NCBI RefSeq assembly: GCF_014306135.1
Contig: NZ_JACRWD010000005.1
Location: 53,757 to 117,756, forward strand
DNA length: 64,000 bases
Reading direction: 5' to 3'
Source: Paraclostridium hominis
GTDB lineage: Bacteria; Bacillota; Clostridia; Peptostreptococcales; Peptostreptococcaceae
Both the position numbers and the translations under genes were made by a program. The notes beneath the pieces are model-generated. The model was not told the DNA's origin. It made no database searches and saw only the letters and a list, made by a program, of their open reading frames with translations. How positions within the stretch are numbered: the stretch's first letter is position 1; the number at the start of each line of letters is the position of its first letter. Shown one piece after another: positions 16,093-26,200 of this stretch.

Positions 16093-16174
16093 CGAACAAA
16101 AAATAAATATATGGTTGATAAAATACGTATAATAAGATACCATTTAAATATAAGGTTCGTTATATAATACGTAT
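16093..16174 (+). promoter_or_regulatory. pur operon promoter with PurR-like sites
   Basis: An inverted pair CGAAC (16093-16097) and GTTCG (16155-16159) resembles PurR boxes. ATACGTAT occurs twice, at 16123-16130 and 16167-16174, 44 bases apart, about four helical turns. The first copy is part of TTGATAAAATACGTAT, shared with the permease at 13208. A perfect -10 TATAAT at 16163-16168 overlaps the second copy, so a bound regulator would block RNA polymerase. No riboswitch is evident in the short leader. Confidence 0.55.
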
Positions 16175-16222
16175 GTTTAAAATTATAAAAAACATTAAGT
16201 ATGTAAAAATAGGAGGATTATG

Positions 16223-16699
16223 ATGAAAATAGCAGTAGTTATGGGTTCAAAGTCAGATTATCCAAAGTTAGAAAAAGGAATTGAGCTTTTAGAAAAGTTC
16301 GGAATAGAAGTTTCAGCACGAGCATTGTCAGCTCATAGAACTCCAAATCAATTAATGAATTTTTTAAAAGAAATAGAAAATGACACAGATGTAATAATAG
16401 CAGCTGCAGGAAAAGCAGCACATTTACCAGGAGTAATAGCATCACATACTTTAATACCGGTTATAGGGTTACCAATAAAGTCATCTACAATGGATGGTTT
16501 AGATTCACTTCTTTCAATAGTTCAAATGCCACAAGGAATACCTGTAGCTACTGTAACTATAGATTCTGGAGTAAATGCAGCATTAATGGCTGCTCAGATA
16601 ATGAGTATTAAATATCCAGTAATTAAAGAGCAATTAAAGAACTATAGAAAAGAGATGGAATTAAAAGTATTAGAAGATGATCAAAATTTAAGGGGGTAA
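16223..16699 (+). CDS. purE: N5-carboxyaminoimidazole ribonucleotide mutase (PurE)
   Basis: PurE forms 4-carboxy-5-aminoimidazole ribonucleotide in de novo purine synthesis. The 158-residue protein has VVMGSKSDYPKL, the SAHRTP loop and the active-site segment AAGKAAHLPGV, then SIVQMPQGIPVATV. The layout is that of class I PurE (mutase), although the usual GGAAHLPG is here GKAAHLPG. No purK is adjacent, which is odd for class I. ATG 16223 is preferred to the overlapping ATG 16220 because AGGAGG (16211-16216) is better spaced. It is the first gene of an eight-gene operon. Confidence 0.95.
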   Translation: MKIAVVMGSKSDYPKLEKGIELLEKFGIEVSARALSAHRTPNQLMNFLKEIENDTDVIIAAAGKAAHLPGVIASHTLIPVIGLPIKSSTMDGLDSLLSIVQMPQGIPVATVTIDSGVNAALMAAQIMSIKYPVIKEQLKNYRKEMELKVLEDDQNLRG

Positions 16700-16704
16700 T
16701 CAAA

Positions 16705-17400
16705 ATGTTATTATATGAAGGAAAAGCAAAACAAATATTTAGTACAGAAAATCAAAATGAATACCTAGTTTACTACAAAGATGATGCAACAGCATTTAAT
16801 GGTGAAAAAAAAGCTTCAATAAATTTAAAGGGGATACTAAACAATAAAATATGCACAGCTATGTTTGAAATGTTAGAAAAAGAAGGTATAGAGACTCATT
16901 TTATAAAAGGTGTTTCGGACAGAGAAATGATAGTTAAAAAAGTTGAGATACTACCACTTGAAGTAATCGTAAGAAATATAACAGCAGGTTCATTTTGTAA
17001 AAGATATGGAATAGAAGAAGGTATAGTTTTAGATGAACCAATATTTGAACTTTCATATAAAAACGATGATTATGGAGATCCAATGCTAAATGATGATCAT
17101 GCAGTAGCCATGAAGCTTGCAACTAGAGAAGAATTAACATTTTTAAGAGAAGAAACTTTAAAAATAAATGAAATAATGAAGAAATTTTTCTTAAATATGA
17201 ACTTTAAGTTAGTAGATTTTAAATTAGAATTTGGAAAAGATGTAAATGGGAATATAATATTAGCTGATGAAATATCTCCAGATACTTGTAGACTTTGGGA
17301 TGTAGATACAAATGAGAAATTTGATAAAGATAGATTTAGAAGAGATTTGGGAGATTTAGTAGAAGGATACACAGAAGTTCTTTCTAGAATAGAAAATTAA
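16705..17400 (+). CDS. purC: SAICAR synthetase
   Basis: PurC condenses CAIR with aspartate using ATP to make SAICAR. The 231-residue length is typical. Motifs are LLYEGKAKQIF at the start, the ATP-binding FNGEKKASINLKG, the EVIVRNITAGSF core and DEISPDTCRLWD near the end. AGGGGG lies within the end of purE, five bases before the start. It is the second gene in the pur operon and acts directly after PurE. Confidence 0.98.
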   Translation: MLLYEGKAKQIFSTENQNEYLVYYKDDATAFNGEKKASINLKGILNNKICTAMFEMLEKEGIETHFIKGVSDREMIVKKVEILPLEVIVRNITAGSFCKRYGIEEGIVLDEPIFELSYKNDDYGDPMLNDDHAVAMKLATREELTFLREETLKINEIMKKFFLNMNFKLVDFKLEFGKDVNGNIILADEISPDTCRLWDVDTNEKFDKDRFRRDLGDLVEGYTEVLSRIEN

Positions 17401-17416
17401 TCAGGGGGATATTTAA

Positions 17417-18787
17417 ATGTGCGGTGTAGTAGGAATATGCTCGAATAAAGATATATCAAAAGAACTGTATTACTCATTATACTCTATACAGCATAGAGGG
17501 CAAGAAAGTTGCGGTATATCAGTTTTAAATGGAAACCAAATAAATTTTAAAAAGGATATGGGCCTTGTAGGAGATGTTTTTAAATCTAGCGAGTTAGAAA
17601 AACTAAAAGGAAATATAGGAATAGGGCATGTAAGATATTCTACAGCTGGGGGAAGTAGCTTATCTAATTGTCAACCATTAGTGGGAAGATGTAGAAAGAG
17701 ACAATTATCTATAGCACACAATGGAAACCTTGTTAATGCAAATTATTTAAGAAATATGTTAGAAGAAGAAGGATATATGCTTCAATCAGATTCAGATACA
17801 GAGGCTATACTTTGCATACTAGCGAGATATTATAAAGGGGATATAGTTGAAAGTTTAAAAATAACTATGGACTATATAAAGGGTGCTTATTCATTAGTTA
17901 TAGCGAGCAGTGAAAATGAACTTGTAGCGGTTAGGGATCCTCATGGATTTAGACCATTATTATTAGGGAAAAAAGATGATACATATATAGTAGCATCTGA
18001 AAACTGTGCAATTAATATATTAGGAGGCGAAGTTCTAAGAGATATTGAGCCTGGAGAAATTATTGTGATAAAAGATAACAAACTAAAATCATATCACTAT
18101 AGAGAAAATTATAAGCCGATAAAAGCAAGTTGTATATTTGAACATATATACTTTGCTAGAAATGATGCAACTATAGACAATGTTAATGCATATGAGTTTA
18201 GAGTAAAGTGTGGAGAAATTTTAGCTCAAGATGAAAATATAAATGCAGATATAGTAGTTCCTGTACCTGACTCTGGATGGGCCGGGGCCATAGGATATTC
18301 AAATGCTAGTAAAATTAAACTTACAGAAGGGCTTGTTAAAAATAGATATGTGGGAAGAACATTTATAAAGCCAACTCAAGAAGAACGAGAAATAGGAGTA
18401 AAGATAAAATTAAATCCATTAATGAATGTAGTAAAAGATAAGTCAATTGTTTTAGTAGATGATTCAGTAGTGAGGGGTACAACTTCAAGACAAATTGTTA
18501 AATCATTAAGAGATGCGGGAGCTAAAGAAATACATTTAAGAATAACTTCTCCCGAAGTAACTCACTCTTGTTACTATGGAATAGATACTCCACATCGTTC
18601 TAACTTAATAGCTTCAAAATATGATTTAGAAGAAATAAGAAATTATATAGGGTGCGACACACTTAAATTTTTAAGTATAGAAGGAACTTTAGAAGCAACA
18701 GAAAATAAATCAACCTTCTGTAAGGCATGTTTTGATGGAAAATATCCAGTTGAAAAAATTGATGAGGGGGAACTTGTATCATGTTAA
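17417..18787 (+). CDS. purF: Amidophosphoribosyltransferase
   Basis: PurF makes 5-phosphoribosylamine from PRPP and glutamine, the first committed step of purine synthesis. The N-terminal nucleophile glutaminase begins MCGVVGICSN, so the catalytic cysteine follows Met directly with no propeptide to remove. The PRPP-binding loop is VLVDDSVVRGTTS. The C-terminal CKACFDGKYP and other cysteines match the oxygen-sensitive [4Fe-4S] type found in Bacillus. It overlaps purM by seven bases, suggesting translational coupling. Confidence 0.97.
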   Translation: MCGVVGICSNKDISKELYYSLYSIQHRGQESCGISVLNGNQINFKKDMGLVGDVFKSSELEKLKGNIGIGHVRYSTAGGSSLSNCQPLVGRCRKRQLSIAHNGNLVNANYLRNMLEEEGYMLQSDSDTEAILCILARYYKGDIVESLKITMDYIKGAYSLVIASSENELVAVRDPHGFRPLLLGKKDDTYIVASENCAINILGGEVLRDIEPGEIIVIKDNKLKSYHYRENYKPIKASCIFEHIYFARNDATIDNVNAYEFRVKCGEILAQDENINADIVVPVPDSGWAGAIGYSNASKIKLTEGLVKNRYVGRTFIKPTQEEREIGVKIKLNPLMNVVKDKSIVLVDDSVVRGTTSRQIVKSLRDAGAKEIHLRITSPEVTHSCYYGIDTPHRSNLIASKYDLEEIRNYIGCDTLKFLSIEGTLEATENKSTFCKACFDGKYPVEKIDEGELVSC

Positions 18788-19809
18788 CTTATAGAGATTC
18801 AGGTGTAGATATAGACGAAGGAAATAGAGCTGTTGACCTTATAAAAAATAAAATAAAAGGAACTTATGACAATAATGTTATAGGTGACTTAGGAAATTTT
18901 AGTGGATTATACAGCTTAAAAGACTTTATGAATATGGAAGAACCAGTACTTCTTTCATCGACTGATGGAGTTGGAACTAAACTGAAACTAGCTCAGATGC
19001 TAAATATTCATAATACAGTAGGTATAGACTTAGTAGCAATGTGTGTTAATGACCTTATATGTCAAGGTGCTAAGCCATTATTTTTCTTAGATTATATAGC
19101 TACAGGTAAGCTAGTTCCTGAAAAAATAGATGATATAGTTTCTGGAATAGTTGAAGGATGCAGACAAGCAGGATGTGCACTTATAGGTGGAGAAACGGCT
19201 GAAATGCCTGGAATGTATTCAAAAGAAGATTATGATTTAGCTGGTTTTTCAGTTGGGATAGCAGATAAAAATAAAATAATAAGTGGGCAAAATGTTAAAG
19301 CAGGAGATACTTTAATAGGAATAGCATCAAGTGGAATACACAGCAATGGATATTCATTTATAAGAAAAATTTTCTTAGAAGAATATAAATATGAATTAAA
19401 TCAGTATATAGAAGAATTAGAAATGACATTAGGAGAAGCACTTCTTGTACCAACTACGATATACGTGAAACTTGTTATGAATTTAATAAAAAAATATGAC
19501 TTAAAAGCAATAGCACATATAACAGGTGGAGGAGTTATAGAAAATATACCTAGAGTAATACCAAAAGGTCTTGGAATAGATATAAATAAAAATTCTTGGG
19601 AAAAGCCGGCTATATTCAAAATGATAGAGAAATTTAATTCTATAGATGAAATAGAACTACACAAAAGTTTTAATATGGGAATTGGACTTGTAATAGTTGT
19701 AGATTCAGATAAATCAGAAGAGATAACTAAATTTATAAATGAAGGAGAAGAAAAAGCTTTTATAATTGGTGAAGTTGTAGATAGCCATGAAGGAGTAAAT
19801 CTATGCTAA
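18781..19809 (+). CDS. purM: Phosphoribosylformylglycinamidine cyclo-ligase (AIR synthetase)
   Basis: PurM closes the imidazole ring of FGAM with ATP to form AIR. The 342-residue protein carries the family motifs YRDSGVDIDEGN, the ATP-related SSTDGVGTKLKLA, VNDLICQGAKPLFFLDY and GGETAEMPGMY, then HITGGGVIENIPR. It starts inside the end of purF and itself overlaps purN by seven bases. It is the usual PurM in all visible respects. Confidence 0.98.
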   Translation: MLTYRDSGVDIDEGNRAVDLIKNKIKGTYDNNVIGDLGNFSGLYSLKDFMNMEEPVLLSSTDGVGTKLKLAQMLNIHNTVGIDLVAMCVNDLICQGAKPLFFLDYIATGKLVPEKIDDIVSGIVEGCRQAGCALIGGETAEMPGMYSKEDYDLAGFSVGIADKNKIISGQNVKAGDTLIGIASSGIHSNGYSFIRKIFLEEYKYELNQYIEELEMTLGEALLVPTTIYVKLVMNLIKKYDLKAIAHITGGGVIENIPRVIPKGLGIDINKNSWEKPAIFKMIEKFNSIDEIELHKSFNMGIGLVIVVDSDKSEEITKFINEGEEKAFIIGEVVDSHEGVNLC

Positions 19810-20396
19810 ACATTGCAGTTTTAATATCCGGAGGAGGAAGCAACTTACAAAGCATTATAGATGGTTGTAAAAGTGGATATATAAATGGAAAAGTCAAGCT
19901 TGTTATATCCAATAAAGATGGAGCTTATGGTCTAGAAAGGGCTAAAAAACACAATATAAAAGCTATAGTTGAGAAAAATGAAGATGAAGTTATTAAATTA
20001 TTAAAGAGCGAAAAAATTGATTTAATAGTTCTTGCTGGATACTTAAAAATTATGAGTCCAAACTTTGTAAAAACTTTTAAAAATAAAATTATAAATATTC
20101 ATCCATCATTAATACCAGCTTTCTGTGGAGAAGGGTATTACGGGAAACGAGTTCATAAAGCTGTTATAGATTATGGAGCAAAATTAAGTGGTGCTACTGT
20201 ACATTTTGTAGATGAAGGTGCAGATACAGGTCCTATAATAATTCAAGAAAGTGTAGAAGTTAAGTATGATGATACACCAGAAACCTTAGCATCAAGGGTA
20301 CTAGATGTAGAACACAAAATTCTTAAAAAAAGTGTAAAACTATATTGTGAAAATAAATTAACTGTTAATGGAAGGGGAGTAATTATAAATGACTAA
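19803..20396 (+). CDS. purN: Phosphoribosylglycinamide formyltransferase
   Basis: PurN transfers a formyl group from 10-formyltetrahydrofolate to GAR. It opens with ISGGGSNLQSIID, binds substrate through VLAGYLKIM, and has the catalytic set in NIHPSLIPAF (Asn, His) and HFVDEGADTGPII (Asp). The 197-residue size is normal. It overlaps purM at its start and purH at its end by 7-8 bases, indicating tight coupling. It is the folate-dependent enzyme; no formate-dependent PurT is present here. Confidence 0.97.
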   Translation: MLNIAVLISGGGSNLQSIIDGCKSGYINGKVKLVISNKDGAYGLERAKKHNIKAIVEKNEDEVIKLLKSEKIDLIVLAGYLKIMSPNFVKTFKNKIINIHPSLIPAFCGEGYYGKRVHKAVIDYGAKLSGATVHFVDEGADTGPIIIQESVEVKYDDTPETLASRVLDVEHKILKKSVKLYCENKLTVNGRGVIIND

Positions 20397-21921
20397 AAGA
20401 GCATTAATAAGTGTAACTGATAAAACTGGGGTAGTAGATTTTGCTAAAAATTTAAATGATTTAGGATATGAAATAATATCAACAGGAAATACATTTAAAA
20501 CGCTTAAGGAAAAAGGATGCAAAGTTATACAAATAGATGAAGTTACAAACTTTCCAGAAATACTTGACGGAAGAGTTAAAACATTAAATCCATATATACA
20601 TGGAGGAATACTTTATAAAAGAGATAATGAAGAACATGTTAAAACAGTTAAAGAACATAAAATAGAAGCAATAGATTTAGTTGTTGTTAACTTATATGAT
20701 TTTGAAGGTAATTTAAAAAATAATAAAGAACATGATGTAATGATAGAAAACATAGACATAGGTGGACCATCAATGATAAGATCTGCGGCTAAAAATTATA
20801 AAGATGTTTTAGTAGTAGTTGATGTTAAAGATTATGATTTTATAATAGAGAGCTTAAGAAATGGAGAAATATCATTAGAGGATAGAAAAAAATTAGCATA
20901 TAAAGCATTTGCAACCACAGCAAGATATGATACTTTAATATCTAATTACTTTAGAGGAGAATTAGATGATAAATTTCCAGAATATCTAACTATGACTTTC
21001 CAAAAGGAAGATAGCTTAAGATATGGTGAAAATCCCCATCAAGAAGCAGTACTTTATGCTCAGTCTAATGCTAAAAATCCAATATTAAACTATGAACAAT
21101 TAAATGGAAAAGAACTTTCATTTAATAATATAAATGATTTACATGGATGCTTAGAAATAATGAGAGAATTTAAAGATAGTAAAAATGTAGTTTGTGTAGC
21201 CGTAAAACATACTAATCCATGTGGAGTTGGAATTGCAAATAATAGCTTTAATGCTTATAAAAAATGTTATGAGGCTGACAAGGTTTCAATATTTGGAGGA
21301 ATTGTAGGATTTACTTCAACTGTAGATGAGGAAACTGCTAAAAAATTAAATGAAATATTTTTAGAAATAGTAGTAGCTTACGACTTTACAGAAGAAGCCC
21401 TTGTAGTTTTAAAACAAAAGAAAAACTTAAGAGTATTAAAGCTTTCAAATATAGAAGATAGTCTTCAAAGATTTGATTTAAAATACTTAGATGGAAAATT
21501 ATTAGTTCAAGACAGAGATGAAAAATTAGTTAATGAATATAAAAATGTTACAGTAAATGAAGCTGATGAAAGAATGAAAAAAGATATGGAATTTGGAATG
21601 AAAATAGTTAAAAATATGAAATCAAATGCTATAGCTATAGTCAAAGATGGGCAAACATTAGCACTTGGATGTGGTCAAACATCTAGAATATGGGCATTAA
21701 AAAATGCTTTAGAAAATAATAAAGATAAAGATTTTAAAGGAGCAGTACTAGCATCGGATGCATTTTTCCCATTTGATGACTGTGTAACTTTAGCTAGTGA
21801 GTACGGTATAAAAGGTATAGTTCAACCTGGAGGATCTATAAAAGACCAAGACTCAATAGATGCTTGCAACAAAAATGATATGGTAATGGTGTTTACAGGA
21901 ATAAGACACTTCAAACACTAG
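20389..21921 (+). CDS. purH: Bifunctional AICAR transformylase / IMP cyclohydrolase
   Basis: PurH carries out the last two steps to IMP. The N-terminal cyclohydrolase domain (residues 1 to about 195) has ISVTDKTGVVDFAK, RVKTLNPYIHGGILY and NIDIGGPSMIRSAAKN. The C-terminal AICAR transformylase has LRYGENPHQEA, VAVKHTNPCGVG and the terminal ASDAFFPFDD and GGSIKDQDSIDACN. The length of 510 residues is standard. Its RBS GGGGAG lies inside purN. Confidence 0.98.
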   Translation: MTKRALISVTDKTGVVDFAKNLNDLGYEIISTGNTFKTLKEKGCKVIQIDEVTNFPEILDGRVKTLNPYIHGGILYKRDNEEHVKTVKEHKIEAIDLVVVNLYDFEGNLKNNKEHDVMIENIDIGGPSMIRSAAKNYKDVLVVVDVKDYDFIIESLRNGEISLEDRKKLAYKAFATTARYDTLISNYFRGELDDKFPEYLTMTFQKEDSLRYGENPHQEAVLYAQSNAKNPILNYEQLNGKELSFNNINDLHGCLEIMREFKDSKNVVCVAVKHTNPCGVGIANNSFNAYKKCYEADKVSIFGGIVGFTSTVDEETAKKLNEIFLEIVVAYDFTEEALVVLKQKKNLRVLKLSNIEDSLQRFDLKYLDGKLLVQDRDEKLVNEYKNVTVNEADERMKKDMEFGMKIVKNMKSNAIAIVKDGQTLALGCGQTSRIWALKNALENNKDKDFKGAVLASDAFFPFDDCVTLASEYGIKGIVQPGGSIKDQDSIDACNKNDMVMVFTGIRHFKH

Positions 21922-21932
21922 GAGGGAAATAT

Positions 21933-23186
21933 ATGAGAGTTTTAGTTGTAGGTTCAGGAGGAAGAGAACATGCTATATGTTATAAGTTAAGTCAAGAAAA
22001 TAAAGTTGAAAAAATTTATTGTGCACCTGGGAATGCTGGAATTAGTAAAATTGCTAAATGTATAGATATAAAAGATGATGATATAAAAAAACTTCTAGGC
22101 TTTGCTAAAGAAAATGAAATTGATTTAACTATAGTAGGCCCTGAAGTTCCATTGGTAGAAGGCATAGTTGATGAATTTGAAAAAGAAAATTTAAAGATAT
22201 TTGGACCTAATAAGGAATGTTCAAGACTTGAAGGGAGCAAAGCTTTTTCAAAAGAATTTATGATAAAACACAACATTCCAACTGCAAAATATAAAGAATA
22301 TACACAAATTGATAAAGCTATAAAAGATATTGATTTATTTGGATATCCAGTAGTTATAAAGGCTGATGGGTTAGCAGCTGGAAAAGGTGTAATAATAGCA
22401 CAAAACCATGAAGAAGCAGTAAGTGCTTTAGAAGATATGATGAGTGATAAAAAATTTGGAAGTGCTGGAGAAAAAATAGTAGTTGAAGAATTTTTAAAAG
22501 GAGTAGAAACTTCTATACTTGCTTTCGTTGATAATAACACAATTGTTCCAATGGAAAGTGCAAAAGACCATAAGAAAGTATATAACAATGAAGAGGGGCC
22601 AAATACTGGAGGAATGGGAACATTCTCTCCAAGTAATATATATGATGATGAGTTATCAACGATAGTAAAAGAAGAAGTTTTAGATAAAACATTAAAAGGG
22701 TTTAAAGCAGAAAACTTAAATTATAAGGGAATATTATTTATCGGTCTTATGATAACAGAAGATGGGCCTAAGGTTCTTGAGTATAATGTTAGATTTGGAG
22801 ATCCGGAAACACAATCAGTACTTTTAAGATTAGAAACAGATTTAATTGAGATAATAGAATCTATTTTAGATAATAAACTAGATGAAGTTAAAATAAAATA
22901 TGATGAAAAACATGCAGTATGTGTAATGCTAACTTCAGGTGGATATCCTGAAAACTATGAAAAAGAAAAAGTAATAAAAGGACTTGAAGATTTAGATGAA
23001 GATATAGTTGTTTTTCACAGTGGGACAAAAATATTAGATGGCCAATTAGTTACTAATGGAGGTAGGGTTATTGGTATAGCAACAAAAGGAAATTCCCTTG
23101 AGGAAGCAAGTAAAAAAGTTTACTCAAATATTGAAAAATTAAATTTTGAAGGAATGCATTACAGAACGGATATAGGAATTTTATAA
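21933..23186 (+). CDS. purD: Phosphoribosylamine-glycine ligase (GAR synthetase)
   Basis: PurD joins glycine to phosphoribosylamine using ATP. The 417-residue ATP-grasp protein shows VLVVGSGGREHAICYKL, the ATP-grasp lysine region VVIKADGLAAGKGVI, GPNTGGMGTFSPS and EYNVRFGDPETQ. GGAGGG precedes ATG 21933. It acts right after PurF, although its gene is seventh in the operon. Confidence 0.98.
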   Translation: MRVLVVGSGGREHAICYKLSQENKVEKIYCAPGNAGISKIAKCIDIKDDDIKKLLGFAKENEIDLTIVGPEVPLVEGIVDEFEKENLKIFGPNKECSRLEGSKAFSKEFMIKHNIPTAKYKEYTQIDKAIKDIDLFGYPVVIKADGLAAGKGVIIAQNHEEAVSALEDMMSDKKFGSAGEKIVVEEFLKGVETSILAFVDNNTIVPMESAKDHKKVYNNEEGPNTGGMGTFSPSNIYDDELSTIVKEEVLDKTLKGFKAENLNYKGILFIGLMITEDGPKVLEYNVRFGDPETQSVLLRLETDLIEIIESILDNKLDEVKIKYDEKHAVCVMLTSGGYPENYEKEKVIKGLEDLDEDIVVFHSGTKILDGQLVTNGGRVIGIATKGNSLEEASKKVYSNIEKLNFEGMHYRTDIGIL

Positions 23187-23244
23187 GAAACTATTACTTA
23201 TATAATGAGAGACTAAACCAATTCATTTAATGGGGGTAAATACT

Positions 23245-26200
23245 ATGATGTCTATCACTAACTTAGCATCTTCTGTAAGAAGAATATTAGTTGAGAAAAA
23301 GCAAGGATTTGACTTGGAAGCCAAGCATCTAAAATTTGATTTAGAAGAAAGTTTGAATATATATACAATAGAAAATTTAAGAATTTTAAATAGATATGAT
23401 ATAGAAAAAATAGAAGATGAAGTATATGAAAAAGCAATAAATACTGTATTTTCAGAGCCTAATACAGATGATGTATATAAAGAGTATGTAGAATTAAGCA
23501 AAGAAGATAGAGTATTTGCTATAGAATATTTACCTGGCCAATATGACCAAAGAGGTGATTGGGCATCTCAATGTATACAAATTATTAACGAAGGAATAAG
23601 ACCTATTATAAATACAGCAAAAGTTGTAATTCTTACAGGAAACATAACTGATGAACAATTTAAGAAAATAAAATCTTATTGTATAAATCCTGTAGATAGT
23701 AGAGAGGCAAGGATAGAAAAGCCAGAAACTTTAGAAGTTGATACTGAAATACCAACATCAGTAGATATATTAGAAGAATTTATAAATCTAGATGAAAATG
23801 GATTAAAAGATTTAATGAAGGCTTTAGGACTTGCAATGACTTTTGACGATTTACTCCATGTACAAAAATATTTTAAGCAAATAGAAAATAGAAATCCTAC
23901 AATAACAGAAATAAAAGTTTTAGATACTTATTGGTCAGATCATTGTAGACATACTACCTTCATGACAAAAATAGAGGATATAGTTATAGAAGAAAGTAAA
24001 TATACAAATGTAGTAAAAGAGGCTTACGATCTTTATTTACAATCAAGAAAAAATGTTTATGGTGAAACAAATAGAGATGTTTGCTTAATGGATATAGCAA
24101 CAATAGCTATGAAAGAATTAAGAAAGATAGGAAAATTAGAAGACTTAGATGTAAGTGAAGAAATAAATGCTTGTAGTATAAATGTTGATGTTGAAATAGA
24201 TGGGAAAAAAGAAGAATATTTAGTAATGTTTAAAAATGAAACACATAACCATCCAACAGAAATAGAGCCATTTGGAGGAGCTGCAACTTGTTTAGGAGGA
24301 GCTATAAGAGATCCACTTTCAGGTAGAAGTTATGTGTATCAAGCAATGAGAGTTACAGGAAGTGCTGACCCTAGAACTTCCTTAGAAGATACATTAGAAG
24401 GAAAGTTAATGCAAAAGAAAATAACTACGCAAGCTGCTAATGGATATAGTTCATATGGAAATCAGATAGGACTTTCTACAGGTCAAGTTGCAGAAGTATA
24501 TGATGATGATTTTGTGGCTAAAAGGATGGAGATAGGAGCAGTGATATCAGCGGCTCCAAAAGAAAATGTAATAAGAGAAACTCCAGAAAGTGGAGATGTA
24601 GTTATATTACTTGGAGGAAAGACTGGCAGAGATGGATGTGGGGGAGCAACGGGTTCTTCAAAAGAGCATAGTGAAGAATCTTTATTTACTTGTAGCGCTG
24701 AGGTACAAAAAGGTGATGCACCAAATGAAAGAAAGATACAAAGATTTTTTAGAAATAAAGAAGTAGCTCAAATGATAAAAAGATGTAATGATTTTGGAGC
24801 TGGTGGGGTTTGTGTAGCTATTGGTGAAATAGCAGAAAGTATAGACATAAACCTAGATGTTATTCCTAAAAAATATGAAGGATTAGATGGAACAGAGTTA
24901 GCTATATCAGAATCTCAAGAACGTATGGCTGTAGTTATAAAAAAAGAAAATATAGAAAAGTTTATAAATATGGCAAGAGAAGAAAATTTAGAGGCTACTT
25001 ATGTTGCTGATGTAACTGATAGTAAAAGAGTTAGAATGTTCTGGAATGGAAAAACTATAGTAGATATGTCTAGAGACTTTATAGAAACTAATGGAGTTAA
25101 ACAAACTACTAAGGTTAGAGTTAAAGCTATAGATGATATAAAAATAAATAATAAAGTAAAAGAAAAGAAATTTGAAGTAGTAGTAGATAAAGAAATAAGT
25201 TTAAAAGATAAGTTTATAGAAACTATGACAGATTTAAATGTTTGCTCACAAAAAGGACTGGTTGAAAAGTTTGATAATACAATCGGAGGAAATACAGTGT
25301 TATTACCATTTGGAGGTAAATATCAAGCTACCCCAACCCAAGGAATGGTGGCAAAAATTCCTGTTCTTAATGGAGAAACAGACACATCTACTATAATGAC
25401 ATATGGATATAATCCAAAGATAGGAAAATATAGTCCATTTCATGGAGCTTTATATGCAGTAGTTGAATCTGTGTGTAAAGTTGTGGCTATTGGGGGTAAC
25501 TTTAGCTCTATAAGACTTACTCTTCAAGAGTATTTTGAAAAATTGGGGATAAGTGAAGTAAAATGGGGCAAACCGTTTTCAGCACTACTTGGAGCGTACT
25601 ATGCGCAAAACAAACTTGAAATACCTGCAATAGGTGGGAAAGACAGTATGTCTGGTACTTTTAAAGATATAGATGTGCCACCTACACTAGTATCTTTTGC
25701 TGTTGATACTGTGGATGCAAAACAGGTCTTATCCCCAGAATTTAAAAATTCTAATTCTACAGTGATAATGTTATCAACAAAAGTACTTGAAAATAAAGTG
25801 ATTGATTTTGAAGAATTAAAGAAAAATTTATCTAAAGTAACTGAACTTATAAAAGATGAAAAAGTAAGTTCAGCTTATTCAATGGGCTACGGTGGAGTAT
25901 GTGAAGCAATATGCAAAATGAGTTTTGGAAATAAAATAGGATTTAGGTTTAATGAATCTATTGAAATAGATGAAAGTATATTATTTGGGGCATCTTATGG
26001 CAATATAATCCTGGAATTAAAAGATGATACTAAAGAAGTTTTAGAGTCATTAAAAGGATACAATTATAAGATATTGGGAAATACAGTACAAGAAGAATCT
26101 ATATTTATAGAAAATGAAAAAATAGATATAGATTTTATATACAATAAGTATTGTGAAGTTTTAGAACCAATATTTCCAACAAAAGTTGAGCCGATTAAAG

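Noticed and set aside
22016..22588. 190-codon minus-strand frame inside purD
   Set aside because: Antisense shadow of a conserved purD region with a Ser/Phe/Ile-rich product, no RBS and no family signs.
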